DNA of 64,000 nucleotides from Corynebacterium kalidii (GTDB lineage Bacteria; Actinomycetota; Actinomycetes; Mycobacteriales; Mycobacteriaceae): contig NZ_JALIEA010000012.1 in assembly GCF_022869005.1 (NCBI RefSeq), positions 1 through 64,000 of the forward strand. The letters are read 5' to 3'. The notes under the pieces are model-generated. The model worked only from the letters and a program-made list of their open reading frames with translations. It did not search any database and had not been told where the DNA came from. Each line of letters opens with the position of its first letter. The first letter of the stretch is position 1. Of the stretch, positions 47,008 to 56,075 are shown one piece after another. Position numbers and translations under genes: made by a program.

Positions 47008-48114
47008 GTGCCCCCCGACTTGACCGTATCGTCGTCGGGTACCGCCACCCCTGGCGTCATCGGCCGCGTCGGGTGGGTCGACGCGGCGAAGGGCTTCTGC
47101 ATCCTCCTCGTCGTGGCGGGCCACGCCGTCAACAACCTGAACAACAACGGGTACCTGACCGGCGAATGGGAACGCATCAACCTCATGCTCGGCCCGATGC
47201 GGATGCCGCTGTTCTTCCTCCTGTCGGGCCTGTTCGCCGCGAAGGCCCTGTCGGAGAACTGGCGGTCCTTCGCCGACCGCCGGGTATGGATCATGGTCTG
47301 GCTGTTCGTGCTCTGGGTACCCGTCCGCGAGATCTGGCTGGCCATGGTGCCCGCCACGTCCGTCGGACACGACGGCCCCGTCCCCGCCCCACGCGCGGCC
47401 GACCCGGTGAACTGGGGACCGATGCTGGAGAACATGGGACGGGCCGTCCTCGGGCCCGAGTCCTACCTGTGGTTCGTCTACGCACTCGCGCTCTTCGCTG
47501 TGCTGTCGAAACTGACGCGCAAGGTGCCGCCGGTGGTCCAGCTGCTGCTCGCGGGGGCGGTGAGCGTGACCGCACCCACGGCGAACTTCGGCTGGCCGTG
47601 GAACGACATCCTCCACACCTACTTCTTCTACCTGCTCGGCATGTACGGCGCGCCGTGGATCCACCGGATGGCGCAACGTCGCTCCCTGCCGCTCATCGCG
47701 GTGTCCATCACCGTCTACACGGTGCTCGCACTCTGGATCGACGCCACCTACGCCCACTTCAACTTCGGTCTCAGTGGTCCGGTGCGGCTGTTCCTGGCGA
47801 CGGTGGGGATCATCGCGGCGATCGGCGTCTTCTCCTACATGGAGTCCTGGCGCGTCACCGTACCGTTCAGCAAGGTCGGGTCGCGCACACTGCCGGTGTT
47901 CCTGATGCACATCATGGTGCTCGCGACCGTCACCTTCGTCCTCGACCTCGTCCTGCCCGCCGACCCGGGACTCCCGCTGCAGCCGTTGATCCTCGGCGGC
48001 ATCGCGGTCGTCCTGAGCCTGGGCCTGCACTGGGTACTCACGGCGTGCGGATTGACCTGGTTGTTCCGGCGTCCGGCGTGGACGCGCCGCCGGTTCCTGG
48101 CTGCGGGCCGCTGA
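47008..48114 (+). CDS. Membrane acyltransferase, AT3 family (first of a pair)
   Basis: 368-aa, ~10-helix acyltransferase family 3 protein. The start carries VGWVDAAKGFCILLVVAGHAVNN with the conserved catalytic-type His and RMPLFFLLSGLFAAK follows. Such enzymes move acetyl, succinyl or other acyl groups onto sugars or lipids at the membrane. GTG 47008 is chosen from the reading frame; GGATGCA before it is weak. Followed by a second AT3 gene 45 bp later. Confidence 0.85.
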   Translation: MPPDLTVSSSGTATPGVIGRVGWVDAAKGFCILLVVAGHAVNNLNNNGYLTGEWERINLMLGPMRMPLFFLLSGLFAAKALSENWRSFADRRVWIMVWLFVLWVPVREIWLAMVPATSVGHDGPVPAPRAADPVNWGPMLENMGRAVLGPESYLWFVYALALFAVLSKLTRKVPPVVQLLLAGAVSVTAPTANFGWPWNDILHTYFFYLLGMYGAPWIHRMAQRRSLPLIAVSITVYTVLALWIDATYAHFNFGLSGPVRLFLATVGIIAAIGVFSYMESWRVTVPFSKVGSRTLPVFLMHIMVLATVTFVLDLVLPADPGLPLQPLILGGIAVVLSLGLHWVLTACGLTWLFRRPAWTRRRFLAAGR

Positions 48115-48159
48115 AAAGAGCGGCTGAAAAACGGGGTGGGCCCGCGTTAGGGTGGCCGG

Positions 48160-49209
48160 ATGCCGACCCGCAACCACCGACTCGACCGCGCCAAAGGTGT
48201 CCTCATCTTCACCGTCGTCCTCGGCCATCTGCTGGCACGGGCGTCGCCGTGGGAATCCGATCTCCTGCGCGCACCGATGTACCTGATCTACTCGTTCCAC
48301 ATGCCGGCGTTCATCTTCCTGGCGGGCATCACCGCGAAGTCCGGCCGACTGGCGCAGCGCATCCTCGTGTTCCTCGTCCTGCTGGCTACGGTGCTGCCGC
48401 TGATGTGGGTCTGGATGCGGCTGTTCGGTCTGTCGCCGGACTACACCTTCCTCACCCCGTTCTGGTACTCGTGGTTCCTCCTGTCGATGGCGTGGTGGAC
48501 GCTGACCGTCCCCGTCATCGAACGGTTCCCCCGGGCCGTCCTCGCCATCTCCCTGGTGACCGGCCTCGTCGGTGCCGCGGTACCCACCGTCGACAGTGAA
48601 CTCTCCGTGGTCCGGACCCTGGTCTTCTGGCCGTTCTTCGTCGTCGGGAAGCTCTACGGTGCGCGGATGCTGCGCTGGGCGGGCGGCCTCGACGTGGGAC
48701 GCCGGATCTCCCTCGCCGTCGCCGCCGTGACCGTGACCGGGATCCTCTACCTCGACGAGTTCGACAACGACTGGTTCTACGGCAAGGAGAGGTTCGCCCA
48801 CGTCGACGTCGGTGTCCCCGAGGGGGTGGGCATCAGGCTCGTCCTCGACGTCGCCGCGCTGCTCATGACACTGGCCCTGTTGGCGTGGGTCGGTGACCGG
48901 AATTCGCCGCTGGCCACCATCGGCCGGCACAGCCTCTCGGTCTACGTCCTCCACGGCTTCGTCGTCCGCGCCCTGCAGCCCGTGCTCGACGGGAGCATCG
49001 CCGCCTACGGGTCGCTCACGGTGCTGGGCATCTGCGTCGTCCTGTCGGTCGTGTCGACGTGGCTGCTGGCCTGGGAACCGCTCGACCGCGCGCTGCGGCG
49101 GTACGCCTCCACCGTCGCCGACCTGCTGCTGTCGCCGTTCCGGTCCTTACGTCCGGCCGCCGGGGTGGGTGCGGATTCCACGCGCACCCGCGGTGGTGCA
49201 CCGACCTGA
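48160..49209 (+). CDS. Membrane acyltransferase, AT3 family (second of a pair)
   Basis: 349-aa AT3-type protein, similar plan to its neighbour: HRLDRAKGVLIFTVVLGHLLARA with the conserved His, SFHMPAFIFLAGITAKSG, and ~9-10 helices, ending with a basic/Arg-rich tail. Shares the RAKG-GH-MPAF-FLxG pattern with the first gene but is divergent, so the pair is an old duplication. ATG 48160, no clear Shine-Dalgarno. Corynomycolate-linked acyl transfer is a conceivable role, not supported by motif. Confidence 0.83.
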   Translation: MPTRNHRLDRAKGVLIFTVVLGHLLARASPWESDLLRAPMYLIYSFHMPAFIFLAGITAKSGRLAQRILVFLVLLATVLPLMWVWMRLFGLSPDYTFLTPFWYSWFLLSMAWWTLTVPVIERFPRAVLAISLVTGLVGAAVPTVDSELSVVRTLVFWPFFVVGKLYGARMLRWAGGLDVGRRISLAVAAVTVTGILYLDEFDNDWFYGKERFAHVDVGVPEGVGIRLVLDVAALLMTLALLAWVGDRNSPLATIGRHSLSVYVLHGFVVRALQPVLDGSIAAYGSLTVLGICVVLSVVSTWLLAWEPLDRALRRYASTVADLLLSPFRSLRPAAGVGADSTRTRGGAPT

Positions 49210-49218
49210 ACCCCCGGG

Positions 49219-49258
49219 CCACCAGGACGCAGCGGCAGCAGGCTGCGGCGTCCGGTGG
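49219..49258. terminator. Imperfect hairpin between the acyltransferase and tRNA-Arg
   Basis: Arms 49219-49233 (CCACCAGGACGCAGC) and 49242-49258 (GCTGCGGCGTCCGGTGG) pair with two bulges. Likely terminates the tRNA-Arg transcript and perhaps the acyltransferase one. Confidence 0.5.
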
Positions 49259-49265
49259 GTAATAG

Positions 49266-49339
49266 CGCCCCCGGCAGGATTCGAACCCGCGACCGACCGG
49301 GTAGAAACCGGTTGCTCTCATCCACTGAGCTACGGAGGC
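49266..49339 (-). tRNA. tRNA-Arg (anticodon TCT)
   Basis: 74 nt on the minus strand. Acceptor GCCTCCG pairs CGGGGGC (one G-U), discriminator G; anticodon stem ACCGG/CCGGT around TTTCTAC gives TCT; T-loop GGTTCGAATCC. No CCA is encoded. Confidence 0.95.
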
Positions 49340-49419
49340 TTGCGGTAGTCATCGTAATGCACACGGGTGGTGCGGCGTGGAATCGGGGTAGAGGGGGTCT
49401 GGATAGTAACGTTCAGGGC

Positions 49420-51624
49420 ATGTCAGACGCGGCCGTAGGCACCGAACCAACCCCCGAATCAGCCCCTGCACCAGCCACCGGATCCCCAGCCGGGAACCCC
49501 CCGTCCGCTGCACGCACCGCCGGACGTCTCGGTTCGCCGATCGGGCTCTACATCATCGCCGCGGTCATGGGCGGCCTCGTCGCCGCCCTGATCGGTGATG
49601 CGTTCCTCGGGCAGTCGCTCGCTGCCCTGGGTATCCCGGATCCCGGCCCCGTGACGTCCTGGGGTGTGCCGCTCGTCCGGGGCATCGGCACGGTGATGGC
49701 CTGCCTCGGCATCGGGTCGTTCATGATGAGCGCCTTCGGTGCCCAGCCGCGCAAGGACGGCTACCTCGACCTCGACGGGTTCCGGGCGTCCCGCACCGGC
49801 ACGTGGGCGATGGCCGCGTGGGCGGTGTGCGCACTACTGCTGGTGCCGCTCTACCTCTCCGACGCCTCGAGCCAGCCGCTGCTGGACACGCTGCGCCCCG
49901 ACATGTGGGGCTTCGCGATCGCGCAGGTCTCGACGGCGAAGGCGATGCTGTGGATCGCCATCATCGCCGGCGCGGTCACCGTCCTGTCCCTGCTGACGCG
50001 CCGGTGGATCTGGCAGCCGGTGTTCTTCGTCATCGCCGTGGCCTCCCTGGTCCCGGTGGCCCTGGAGGGGCACTCCGCGTCCGGCGGCAACCACGACTAC
50101 GGCGTGAACTCGCTGCTGTGGCACGTCGTCCTGTCGGCGATCTGGATCGGCGGGCTCATGGCCCTGGTCGCGCACGCCGCCCGACGCGGACCGTTCCTGG
50201 CGGAGATCACCCGGCGCTACAGCGTGGTCGCCCTGTTCTGCATCATCGGTATCGCACTGTCCGGGCTGATCAACGCGGGGATCCGCCTGTCGTTCACCGA
50301 ATGGTTCACCACGGACTACGGCCGCGTGATCGCCGCGAAGGCGGTGCTGACGCTCATCCTCGCCGCGATCGGGTTCGCCCACCGGCGGTCGACGATCCCG
50401 CAGCTGGACGCGCCGGCCGCCGGTGCCTGGTGGCGACGTCCCTTCGTCCGTCTGGCGCTCGTGGAGATCTTCGTGATGGCGGCGACGGTGGGCGTCGCGC
50501 TGTCGCTGACCCGTATCCCGCCGCCCGTGGAGGTCGTCGCGGACATCACCCCGGCCGAGCTGATCATGGGCTTCGACGTCACCGAACCCTTCAGCCTGGT
50601 CGCCGTGCTGACCACCTGGCGTTTCGACATGGTCTTCGGGACGATCGCCCTGCTGCTCCAGGGCGTGTACATGTGGGCGTGGATCACCGTGCGTCGCCGG
50701 GGCGTGGAGTGGAGGACCAGCCGTGTGGTCTGGTGGACGCTGGCCAACCTGGTGCTGATCTTCGTCACCTGCTCCGGCCTGGGCATGTACTCCATGGCGA
50801 TGTTCGCCCCGCACATGCTGCAGCACATGGCGTTGACCATGCTGATCCCGGTGTTCTGGGTGTTGGGCGGGCCGATGACCCTGCTGCTGCGTGCGCTGCG
50901 TCCGGCCGGACGCGACGGCCTGCAGGGGCCGCGCGAGTGGCTGGTGGTCTTCATCAACAACCCGGTGTCGCGGTTCCTCACCAACCCGATCGTCGCGTCC
51001 TTCCAGTTCGTCGTCGGGTTCTACGCCCTGTACCTCTCGGACCTGTTCAGTGACCTCGCCGCCGAGCATGCGGGCCACCTGTTCATGATGCTGCACTTCC
51101 TGATCTCCGGGTACATCTTCTACTGGGTCGTCATCGGGGTCGACGCCGCGCCGCGCCAGCTGAGCCCGTTCATGAAACTGCTGATGACGCTGGCGTCGAT
51201 GGCGTTCCACGCCTGGTTCGGGATCGCGATGATGCAGATGGCGCAGCCGCTGGCGGAGTCGTACTACCTGTCGCTGCAGCTGCCGTTCGACGTCGACCTG
51301 ATGGAGCAGCAGCACACCGGAGGGGCGATCGCCTGGGGGCTCAGCGAGCTCCCGCTGCTGGTGGTCAGCACCGCCCACGCCGTGCAGTGGCTGCGGCAGG
51401 ACCGCAAGGAGGCCGCCCGGTACGACCGCAAGGCCGAGCGCGACAACGACGCCGACCTGGACGAGTACAACGCGATGCTCGCCGGACTCCGGGAGGGACG
51501 CGACGCCGACGCTGAGGCGTACTACCGCACCGAGTACCGCGGGGACGAGGTGCAGGGGTACGTGCACAGTGAGAAGGCCAAGCGGGGGCAGCGGCACCGC
51601 GACGGCGGCCCGGGACCGGTCTAA
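49420..51624 (+). CDS. CopD-CtaG fusion membrane protein (cytochrome oxidase/copper handling)
   Basis: 734 aa with about 15 helices. The N-terminal half has CopD-like features: GHSASGGNHDYGVNSLLWHVVLSAIWIGGLMALV, with His residues for copper. The C-terminal half (from ~430) is the caa3-type CtaG region: APHMLQHMALTMLIPVFWVLGGP, LHFLISGYIFYWVVIGVD and MAFHAWFGIAMM. In actinobacteria this fusion is linked to copper insertion into cytochrome oxidase or copper uptake. ATG 49420 with TAACGT 7 nt upstream suggests leaderless mRNA. The 60-residue cytosolic tail is acidic/basic mixed. Divergent from tRNA-Arg. Confidence 0.87.
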   Translation: MSDAAVGTEPTPESAPAPATGSPAGNPPSAARTAGRLGSPIGLYIIAAVMGGLVAALIGDAFLGQSLAALGIPDPGPVTSWGVPLVRGIGTVMACLGIGSFMMSAFGAQPRKDGYLDLDGFRASRTGTWAMAAWAVCALLLVPLYLSDASSQPLLDTLRPDMWGFAIAQVSTAKAMLWIAIIAGAVTVLSLLTRRWIWQPVFFVIAVASLVPVALEGHSASGGNHDYGVNSLLWHVVLSAIWIGGLMALVAHAARRGPFLAEITRRYSVVALFCIIGIALSGLINAGIRLSFTEWFTTDYGRVIAAKAVLTLILAAIGFAHRRSTIPQLDAPAAGAWWRRPFVRLALVEIFVMAATVGVALSLTRIPPPVEVVADITPAELIMGFDVTEPFSLVAVLTTWRFDMVFGTIALLLQGVYMWAWITVRRRGVEWRTSRVVWWTLANLVLIFVTCSGLGMYSMAMFAPHMLQHMALTMLIPVFWVLGGPMTLLLRALRPAGRDGLQGPREWLVVFINNPVSRFLTNPIVASFQFVVGFYALYLSDLFSDLAAEHAGHLFMMLHFLISGYIFYWVVIGVDAAPRQLSPFMKLLMTLASMAFHAWFGIAMMQMAQPLAESYYLSLQLPFDVDLMEQQHTGGAIAWGLSELPLLVVSTAHAVQWLRQDRKEAARYDRKAERDNDADLDEYNAMLAGLREGRDADAEAYYRTEYRGDEVQGYVHSEKAKRGQRHRDGGPGPV

Positions 51625-51850
51625 TACACGGCGTCGGGGAGGCTGTGGACAGATTCCGTCCGATTTCCGGCGTGTTGTCCACAGCTGCGAGGGGAGTCGT
51701 TGACCCGGTGACACGGCAGTGGGGAGGATGACTCCACCGGGGGAATGAGTGGTGGGGGAGGGCTCCACCGTCCGCCGGGAGGTGTCCGTGGCCCCACCGG
51801 CCGACGGGGGCCGTGGATCCCGGGGGACCCGGGGGAGGAGTGTGCCGGAA

Positions 51851-52453
51851 ATGGCGACACAACAGATGTCCGTGACGATGACGGGGTTCGCCGCGACCCA
51901 CCCTGCACGACACCGGACGATCACGAAGCTCGTGACGTTCCGGATGGCGTCCACGCCGAGCTGGAACGACAACGGCGAATGGAAGGACGCCGGTACCCTG
52001 TTCATCGAGGTCCAGTGCTGGGGCCGGCTGGCCGACAATGTGCTGACCGGCGTGGTGACCGGGGCGCCTCTGGTGATCGCGGGGAGGATGAACTCCTACT
52101 CCTACGTCCCGGAGAACCCGCGGACGAACAAGGACGGCAAGGAGGTCCCCGAGACCGTCTGGCGACTGACCGCCACCAACGTGGGTCTGGACCTGAGCCA
52201 CTCGGTGTCGACCTGGTCGTTGCGGGACAGGATCAGGGAGCCGCAGGACGGCCAGGGCGCTACGTCCGGGGACGGCGGTGCCGGTGGTGCCGGCGGTGTT
52301 GGCGGTGCGGGCGGTGCGGGCGGTGCGGAGGCGTCGTCGTTCGGCGGATTCTCCGCCGTCGCCGAGGGTGACGGTGACGGCGCCGGGGGAGCGGCGTCCG
52401 GGGACGCCGACCAGGAACTCGCCACCGCCGGCGACTCGTCGGCACCGTTCTGA
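51851..52453 (+). CDS. ssb: Single-stranded DNA-binding protein (SsbB-like paralogue)
   Basis: 200-aa OB-fold protein: MSVTMTGFAATHPARHRTITKLVTFRMAST, WNDNGEWKDAGTLFIEVQCWGRLADNVLTG, and YSYVPENPRTNKDGKEVP. The C-terminal tail is Gly/Ala/Asp-rich with an acidic end, but lacks the DDDxPF motif of replicative SSB, so it is likely the paralogue next to ettA (Rv2478c position). ATG 51851 lies 10 nt after GGAGGAG. Gly-rich section is encoded by GGCGGTGCG repeats (52280-52330). Confidence 0.85.
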   Translation: MATQQMSVTMTGFAATHPARHRTITKLVTFRMASTPSWNDNGEWKDAGTLFIEVQCWGRLADNVLTGVVTGAPLVIAGRMNSYSYVPENPRTNKDGKEVPETVWRLTATNVGLDLSHSVSTWSLRDRIREPQDGQGATSGDGGAGGAGGVGGAGGAGGAEASSFGGFSAVAEGDGDGAGGAASGDADQELATAGDSSAPF

Positions 52454-52579
52454 CGTCCTGACGGGGGTGTACGGAATCGAGCCTGGAGCCGGCGACGAGC
52501 AGTAGTTGACCGGCTCCGGGCTCGACTCGGTACGGGCCGGTCGCGGCCGACGCCGCGGAGGAGGGGGAGACACGCCGGG

Positions 52580-53527
52580 ATGGACGGGATGGACGGTATG
52601 GACGGCACAGACGGCGCAGACAGGACCTTCTGGACGACGGGCCAGCTCCTGGCCACCAAGACGAGAAGGCAGATCCAACGGGAGGTCCGTGACGGGACGT
52701 TGCACCCTCTCGTCCGGGGGATCTACAGCACCGAGAAGCCGGACGACATGCTCACCCTACGGGGACTGCACGAACACCGGGGCCTGGTCTACACGGGGCG
52801 GACGGCCATGGACCTCTACGTCGGTGCGCCCGTCACCTGGCCGGTGCAGGCCAGGCACCGGGGGCCGGGCCGGACCACCGACTGCGCGGTCGTCCGGTCG
52901 GGGATCCCCGGCGGGCTCCGGGAGAGCCAGGGGATCACCCTGGTCAGTCCGTTGCAGGCGGTGATGGACGCCGACCTCCCGGACGAGGACCTCCGGGCGT
53001 TCCTGGCGGACGCGTACCACGGTAGAGGCGGAGGGCACGCCCTGGAGAACGACCTGTCTGTACTGGCAGGACACCGGAGTCGTGCCAGGGCCCTGGTCCA
53101 GGACACGCCCGTCGGCGCGGTGAGCCTGTTGGAGAGACAGGCCTTCGGGATCGTCCGGGAGGCGCTGGCGGACCTCCCGGTGACCGTGCTGCTCAACCAG
53201 ATGGTCGGCAACTACTGCTATGACCTGGTGATCCCCGAGGCCAAGGTCGCCGTCGAGATCGACAGCTACATGTACCACGCCGCCACGGGGCAGGGGTCCA
53301 CGCTACGGAGTTTCGTCAAGGAGCGGTGGAAGGACAACGAGGCGACCCACCGTGGCTGGGTGCTGCAGCACTACACGGACGCCTGCATCCGCTTCGCGGC
53401 CGCACAGGTGGCCGAGGACATACGGCGGGCGGTCCTGCCCCGCATCCGGGGACGGTCGGAGGTGCAGGATGACGGTCTGCCGGGGGCGGTCTGGACGTGG
53501 CATCCGGCGCTGAGGTGGTCCGGCTGA
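52580..53527 (+). CDS. AbiEi-like/DUF559-like protein (orphan)
   Basis: 315 aa. The N-terminal portion (FWTTGQLLATKTRRQIQREVRDGTLHPLVRGIY) resembles the winged-helix AbiEi domain; the C-terminal part (YDLVIPEAKVAVEIDSYMYHA, LRSFVKERWKDNEATHRGWVLQHYTD) looks like the DUF559/PD-(D/E)xK nuclease fold with EID as core. Such fusion proteins are common orphans in actinobacteria with no AbiEii toxin beside them. The first codons are a tandem repeat ATGGACGG in frame, giving several starts (52580, 52589, 52598). GAGGAGGGGG precedes it. Role in defence is suggested, not shown. Confidence 0.75.
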   Translation: MDGMDGMDGTDGADRTFWTTGQLLATKTRRQIQREVRDGTLHPLVRGIYSTEKPDDMLTLRGLHEHRGLVYTGRTAMDLYVGAPVTWPVQARHRGPGRTTDCAVVRSGIPGGLRESQGITLVSPLQAVMDADLPDEDLRAFLADAYHGRGGGHALENDLSVLAGHRSRARALVQDTPVGAVSLLERQAFGIVREALADLPVTVLLNQMVGNYCYDLVIPEAKVAVEIDSYMYHAATGQGSTLRSFVKERWKDNEATHRGWVLQHYTDACIRFAAAQVAEDIRRAVLPRIRGRSEVQDDGLPGAVWTWHPALRWSG

Positions 53528-53744
53528 ACCGTGCGTGCCGAATCGAGCACAGGATGGTCCGGAGGGGCTGTCGCTACGCCTCCAGGCTCGACTTCGTCCA
53601 TCCACCGGACGCCGTCGGCCCCGGACGAGCGACCGCCGGAGCGCAGCTTCGGGGAACCCCGGTCCGGTGGGGTAGGCTCGTCAACCGTATACGACAGGGC
53701 TGGATGCACAGGTGCACGCAGCCGCGCGAACCGGAGGGAACACA

Positions 53745-55415
53745 TTGGCCGAGTTCATCTACACGATGAGGAACGTACGCAAGGCGCATGGCGAGAAGGT
53801 TGTCCTGGACAACGTCACCATGAGCTTCTACCCGGGTGCGAAGATCGGCGTGGTCGGGCCGAACGGCGCCGGCAAGTCCTCGCTCCTGAAGATCATGGCG
53901 GGCATCGACCAGCCCTCCAACGGTGACGCCTTCCTCGACCCGGGCGCCACCGTCGGCATCCTGCTCCAGGAGCCGCCGCTGAACGAGGAGAAGACCGTCC
54001 GCGGGAACGTGGAGGAGGGGCTCGGGGAGATCTTCGAGATCAAGACCCGGTACGAGGCCATCGCCGAGGAGATGGCGACGAACTACACCGACGAGCTCAT
54101 GGAGGAGATGACCGAACTCCAGGAGAAGATCGACGCCGCCGACGCCTGGGAGCTCGACTCCAAGATCGAGCAGGCGATGGACGCCCTGCGCTGCCCGCCG
54201 TCCGAGGACATGGTGACCCACCTCTCCGGTGGTGAGCGTCGTCGCGTGGCCATGGCCAAGCTGCTGCTCAGCGAGCCCGACCTGCTGCTGCTGGACGAGC
54301 CAACCAACCACCTGGACGCCGAGAGTGTCCTGTGGCTGGAGAACCACCTCGCCAACTACAAGGGTGCTGTCCTGGCGGTCACCCACGACCGGTACTTCCT
54401 GGACCACGTCGCCGAGTGGATCTGCGAGGTCGACCGCGGCAAGCTCCACGGCTACGAGGGCAACTACTCGAAGTACCTGGAGACCAAGGCGGAGCGTCTC
54501 GAGGTCGCCGGCAAGAAGGACCAGAAGCTGCAGAAGCGGCTGAAGGAGGAGCTGGCCTGGGTGCGTTCCGGTGCCAAGGCCCGCCAGGCCAAGAACAAGG
54601 CGCGTCTGCAGCGCTACGAGGAGATGGCGGCGGAGGCCGAGCAGTACAAGAAGCTCGACTTCGAGGAGATCCAGATCCCGACGCCGCCGCGCCTGGGCAA
54701 CCAGGTCGTCGACGTGAAGAACCTCACCAAGGGCTTCGACGGCCGCACCCTGATCAAGGACCTGTCCTTCACCCTGCCGCGGAACGGCATCGTGGGCGTG
54801 ATCGGCCCGAACGGTGTCGGTAAGTCCACGCTGTTCAAGACCATCGTCGGTCTGGAGGAGCCGGACGCCGGTGAGGTCGTCGTGGGTAAGACGGTGCAGC
54901 TCAGCTACGTCGACCAGAACCGCGAGAACATCGACCCGGAGAAGACGGTCTGGGAGATCGTCTCCGACGGCCTGGACTACATCATCGTCGGGCAGAACGA
55001 GATGCCGTCGCGTGCGTACCTCTCCGCCTTCGGATTCAAGGGCGGCGACCAGCAGAAGCCGGCGAAGGTCCTCTCCGGTGGTGAGCGCAACCGCCTGAAC
55101 CTCGCGCTGACCCTGAAGCTGGGCGGCAACCTGATCCTGTTGGATGAGCCGACCAACGACCTCGACGTCGAGACCCTGAGCTCCCTGGAGAACGCGCTGC
55201 AGAAGTTCCCGGGCTGCGCCGTGGTGATCTCCCACGACCGGTGGTTCCTGGACCGCACCTGTACCCACATCCTCGCCTGGGAGGGCAATGTGGCCGAGGG
55301 GCAGTGGTTCTGGTTCGAGGGCAACTTCGAGGACTACGAGAAGAACAAGGTGGAGCGACTCGGTGCGGAGGCCGCGCGTCCGACCCGGGTAACACATCGC
55401 CGCCTTTCCCGATAG
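53745..55415 (+). CDS. ettA: ABC-F translational throttle protein EttA
   Basis: 556-aa ABC-F ATPase without membrane segments that regulates translation elongation at the ribosome E site. Both ATPase domains are complete: GPNGAGKSS, LSGGERRRVAMAK, LLLDEPTNHLDAESV, then GPNGVGKST, LSGGERNRLN, LLDEPTNDLDVETL, with the arm-like insertion and the interdomain linker KDQKLQKRLKEELAW. TTG 53745 (GGAGGGA 8 nt upstream) gives the family's usual MAEFIYTM start. The stop codon overlaps a downstream -10. Confidence 0.96.
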   Translation: MAEFIYTMRNVRKAHGEKVVLDNVTMSFYPGAKIGVVGPNGAGKSSLLKIMAGIDQPSNGDAFLDPGATVGILLQEPPLNEEKTVRGNVEEGLGEIFEIKTRYEAIAEEMATNYTDELMEEMTELQEKIDAADAWELDSKIEQAMDALRCPPSEDMVTHLSGGERRRVAMAKLLLSEPDLLLLDEPTNHLDAESVLWLENHLANYKGAVLAVTHDRYFLDHVAEWICEVDRGKLHGYEGNYSKYLETKAERLEVAGKKDQKLQKRLKEELAWVRSGAKARQAKNKARLQRYEEMAAEAEQYKKLDFEEIQIPTPPRLGNQVVDVKNLTKGFDGRTLIKDLSFTLPRNGIVGVIGPNGVGKSTLFKTIVGLEEPDAGEVVVGKTVQLSYVDQNRENIDPEKTVWEIVSDGLDYIIVGQNEMPSRAYLSAFGFKGGDQQKPAKVLSGGERNRLNLALTLKLGGNLILLDEPTNDLDVETLSSLENALQKFPGCAVVISHDRWFLDRTCTHILAWEGNVAEGQWFWFEGNFEDYEKNKVERLGAEAARPTRVTHRRLSR

Positions 55416-55516
55416 AATCCTCTAGGAGACAAAACAGGACTACTGCGGCGTAGCCGTCCAGGCAGGGCCTCAGCGTCATTCGCTGGGGTCCTTGGCCTGT
55501 GTAAGGAGAGACTTCG
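55413..55516 (+). promoter_or_regulatory. Promoter and structured leader of the thioesterase gene
   Basis: TAGAAT (55413-55418) overlaps the ettA stop. The leader carries an 11-bp hairpin with two G-U pairs (55465-55475 with 55481-55491, loop TCATT) and AAGGAGAG (55503-55510) before ATG 55517. The hairpin may set translation efficiency or RNA stability. Confidence 0.4.
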
Positions 55517-56020
55517 ATGCCTTTTGTTGACCACGAGGCCACCGGTACCCGCTACCACAGCACACGTGTGAACCTCCGCTGGTCGGATTTCGACCAGTTC
55601 CAGCACGTCAACAACGCAGCGTACCTGGAGTTCTCCCAGGATGCCCGGATCGACTTCGTCCGCGACGTGGTCACCGAGATCGACATGGCGGTGCCGGCGT
55701 TCGTCGTGCGGTGGGCGTCGGTCGACTACCAGAAGTCGGTGTCCTCAAGCGAGGTGGCCGTGGTGGTGGAGTCCTTCATCTACCAGGTGGGGGTGAAGTC
55801 CTTCAAGATGCGGCAGTACATCAGGAACTCGCAGCACCGGCTGGTCGCCGTGGTCGACACCGTCAACGTCGGCATCGACCCGATCTCGGGGAAGAGCCGC
55901 GCCTGGTCGGACAGTGACATCGAGGTCATCGACAAGTTCCTGATCCCGCTGGACGACGACGAGGCGGCGGCGGACGGGGTGTCCGGCGGCGGTACCGTCG
56001 TCGGGAGCCGGGGCCGGTAG
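55517..56020 (+). CDS. Acyl-CoA thioesterase, hotdog fold
   Basis: 167-aa protein of the 4-hydroxybenzoyl-CoA thioesterase-like family: RVNLRWSDFDQFQHVNNAAYLEFSQDARIDF with the catalytic-type Asp, and VRWASVDYQKSVSSSEVAVVVES. AAGGAGAG 6 nt before ATG. Substrate not deduced. Homologue in Mycobacterium is Rv2475c, likewise after ettA. Confidence 0.87.
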   Translation: MPFVDHEATGTRYHSTRVNLRWSDFDQFQHVNNAAYLEFSQDARIDFVRDVVTEIDMAVPAFVVRWASVDYQKSVSSSEVAVVVESFIYQVGVKSFKMRQYIRNSQHRLVAVVDTVNVGIDPISGKSRAWSDSDIEVIDKFLIPLDDDEAAADGVSGGGTVVGSRGR

Positions 56021-56075
56021 CAGGACGCGGCGGGGGTCCTGTGCCCGCCGTGGGGGAGGGCGATACGCTGGGACC

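Noticed and set aside
45588..48599. Very long open frames over the SLC13 and acyltransferase genes, including a 1059-codon minus-strand frame
   Set aside because: They are Arg/Gly/Asp-rich shadows of high-GC coding sequence; the true frames show recognised families and RBS.
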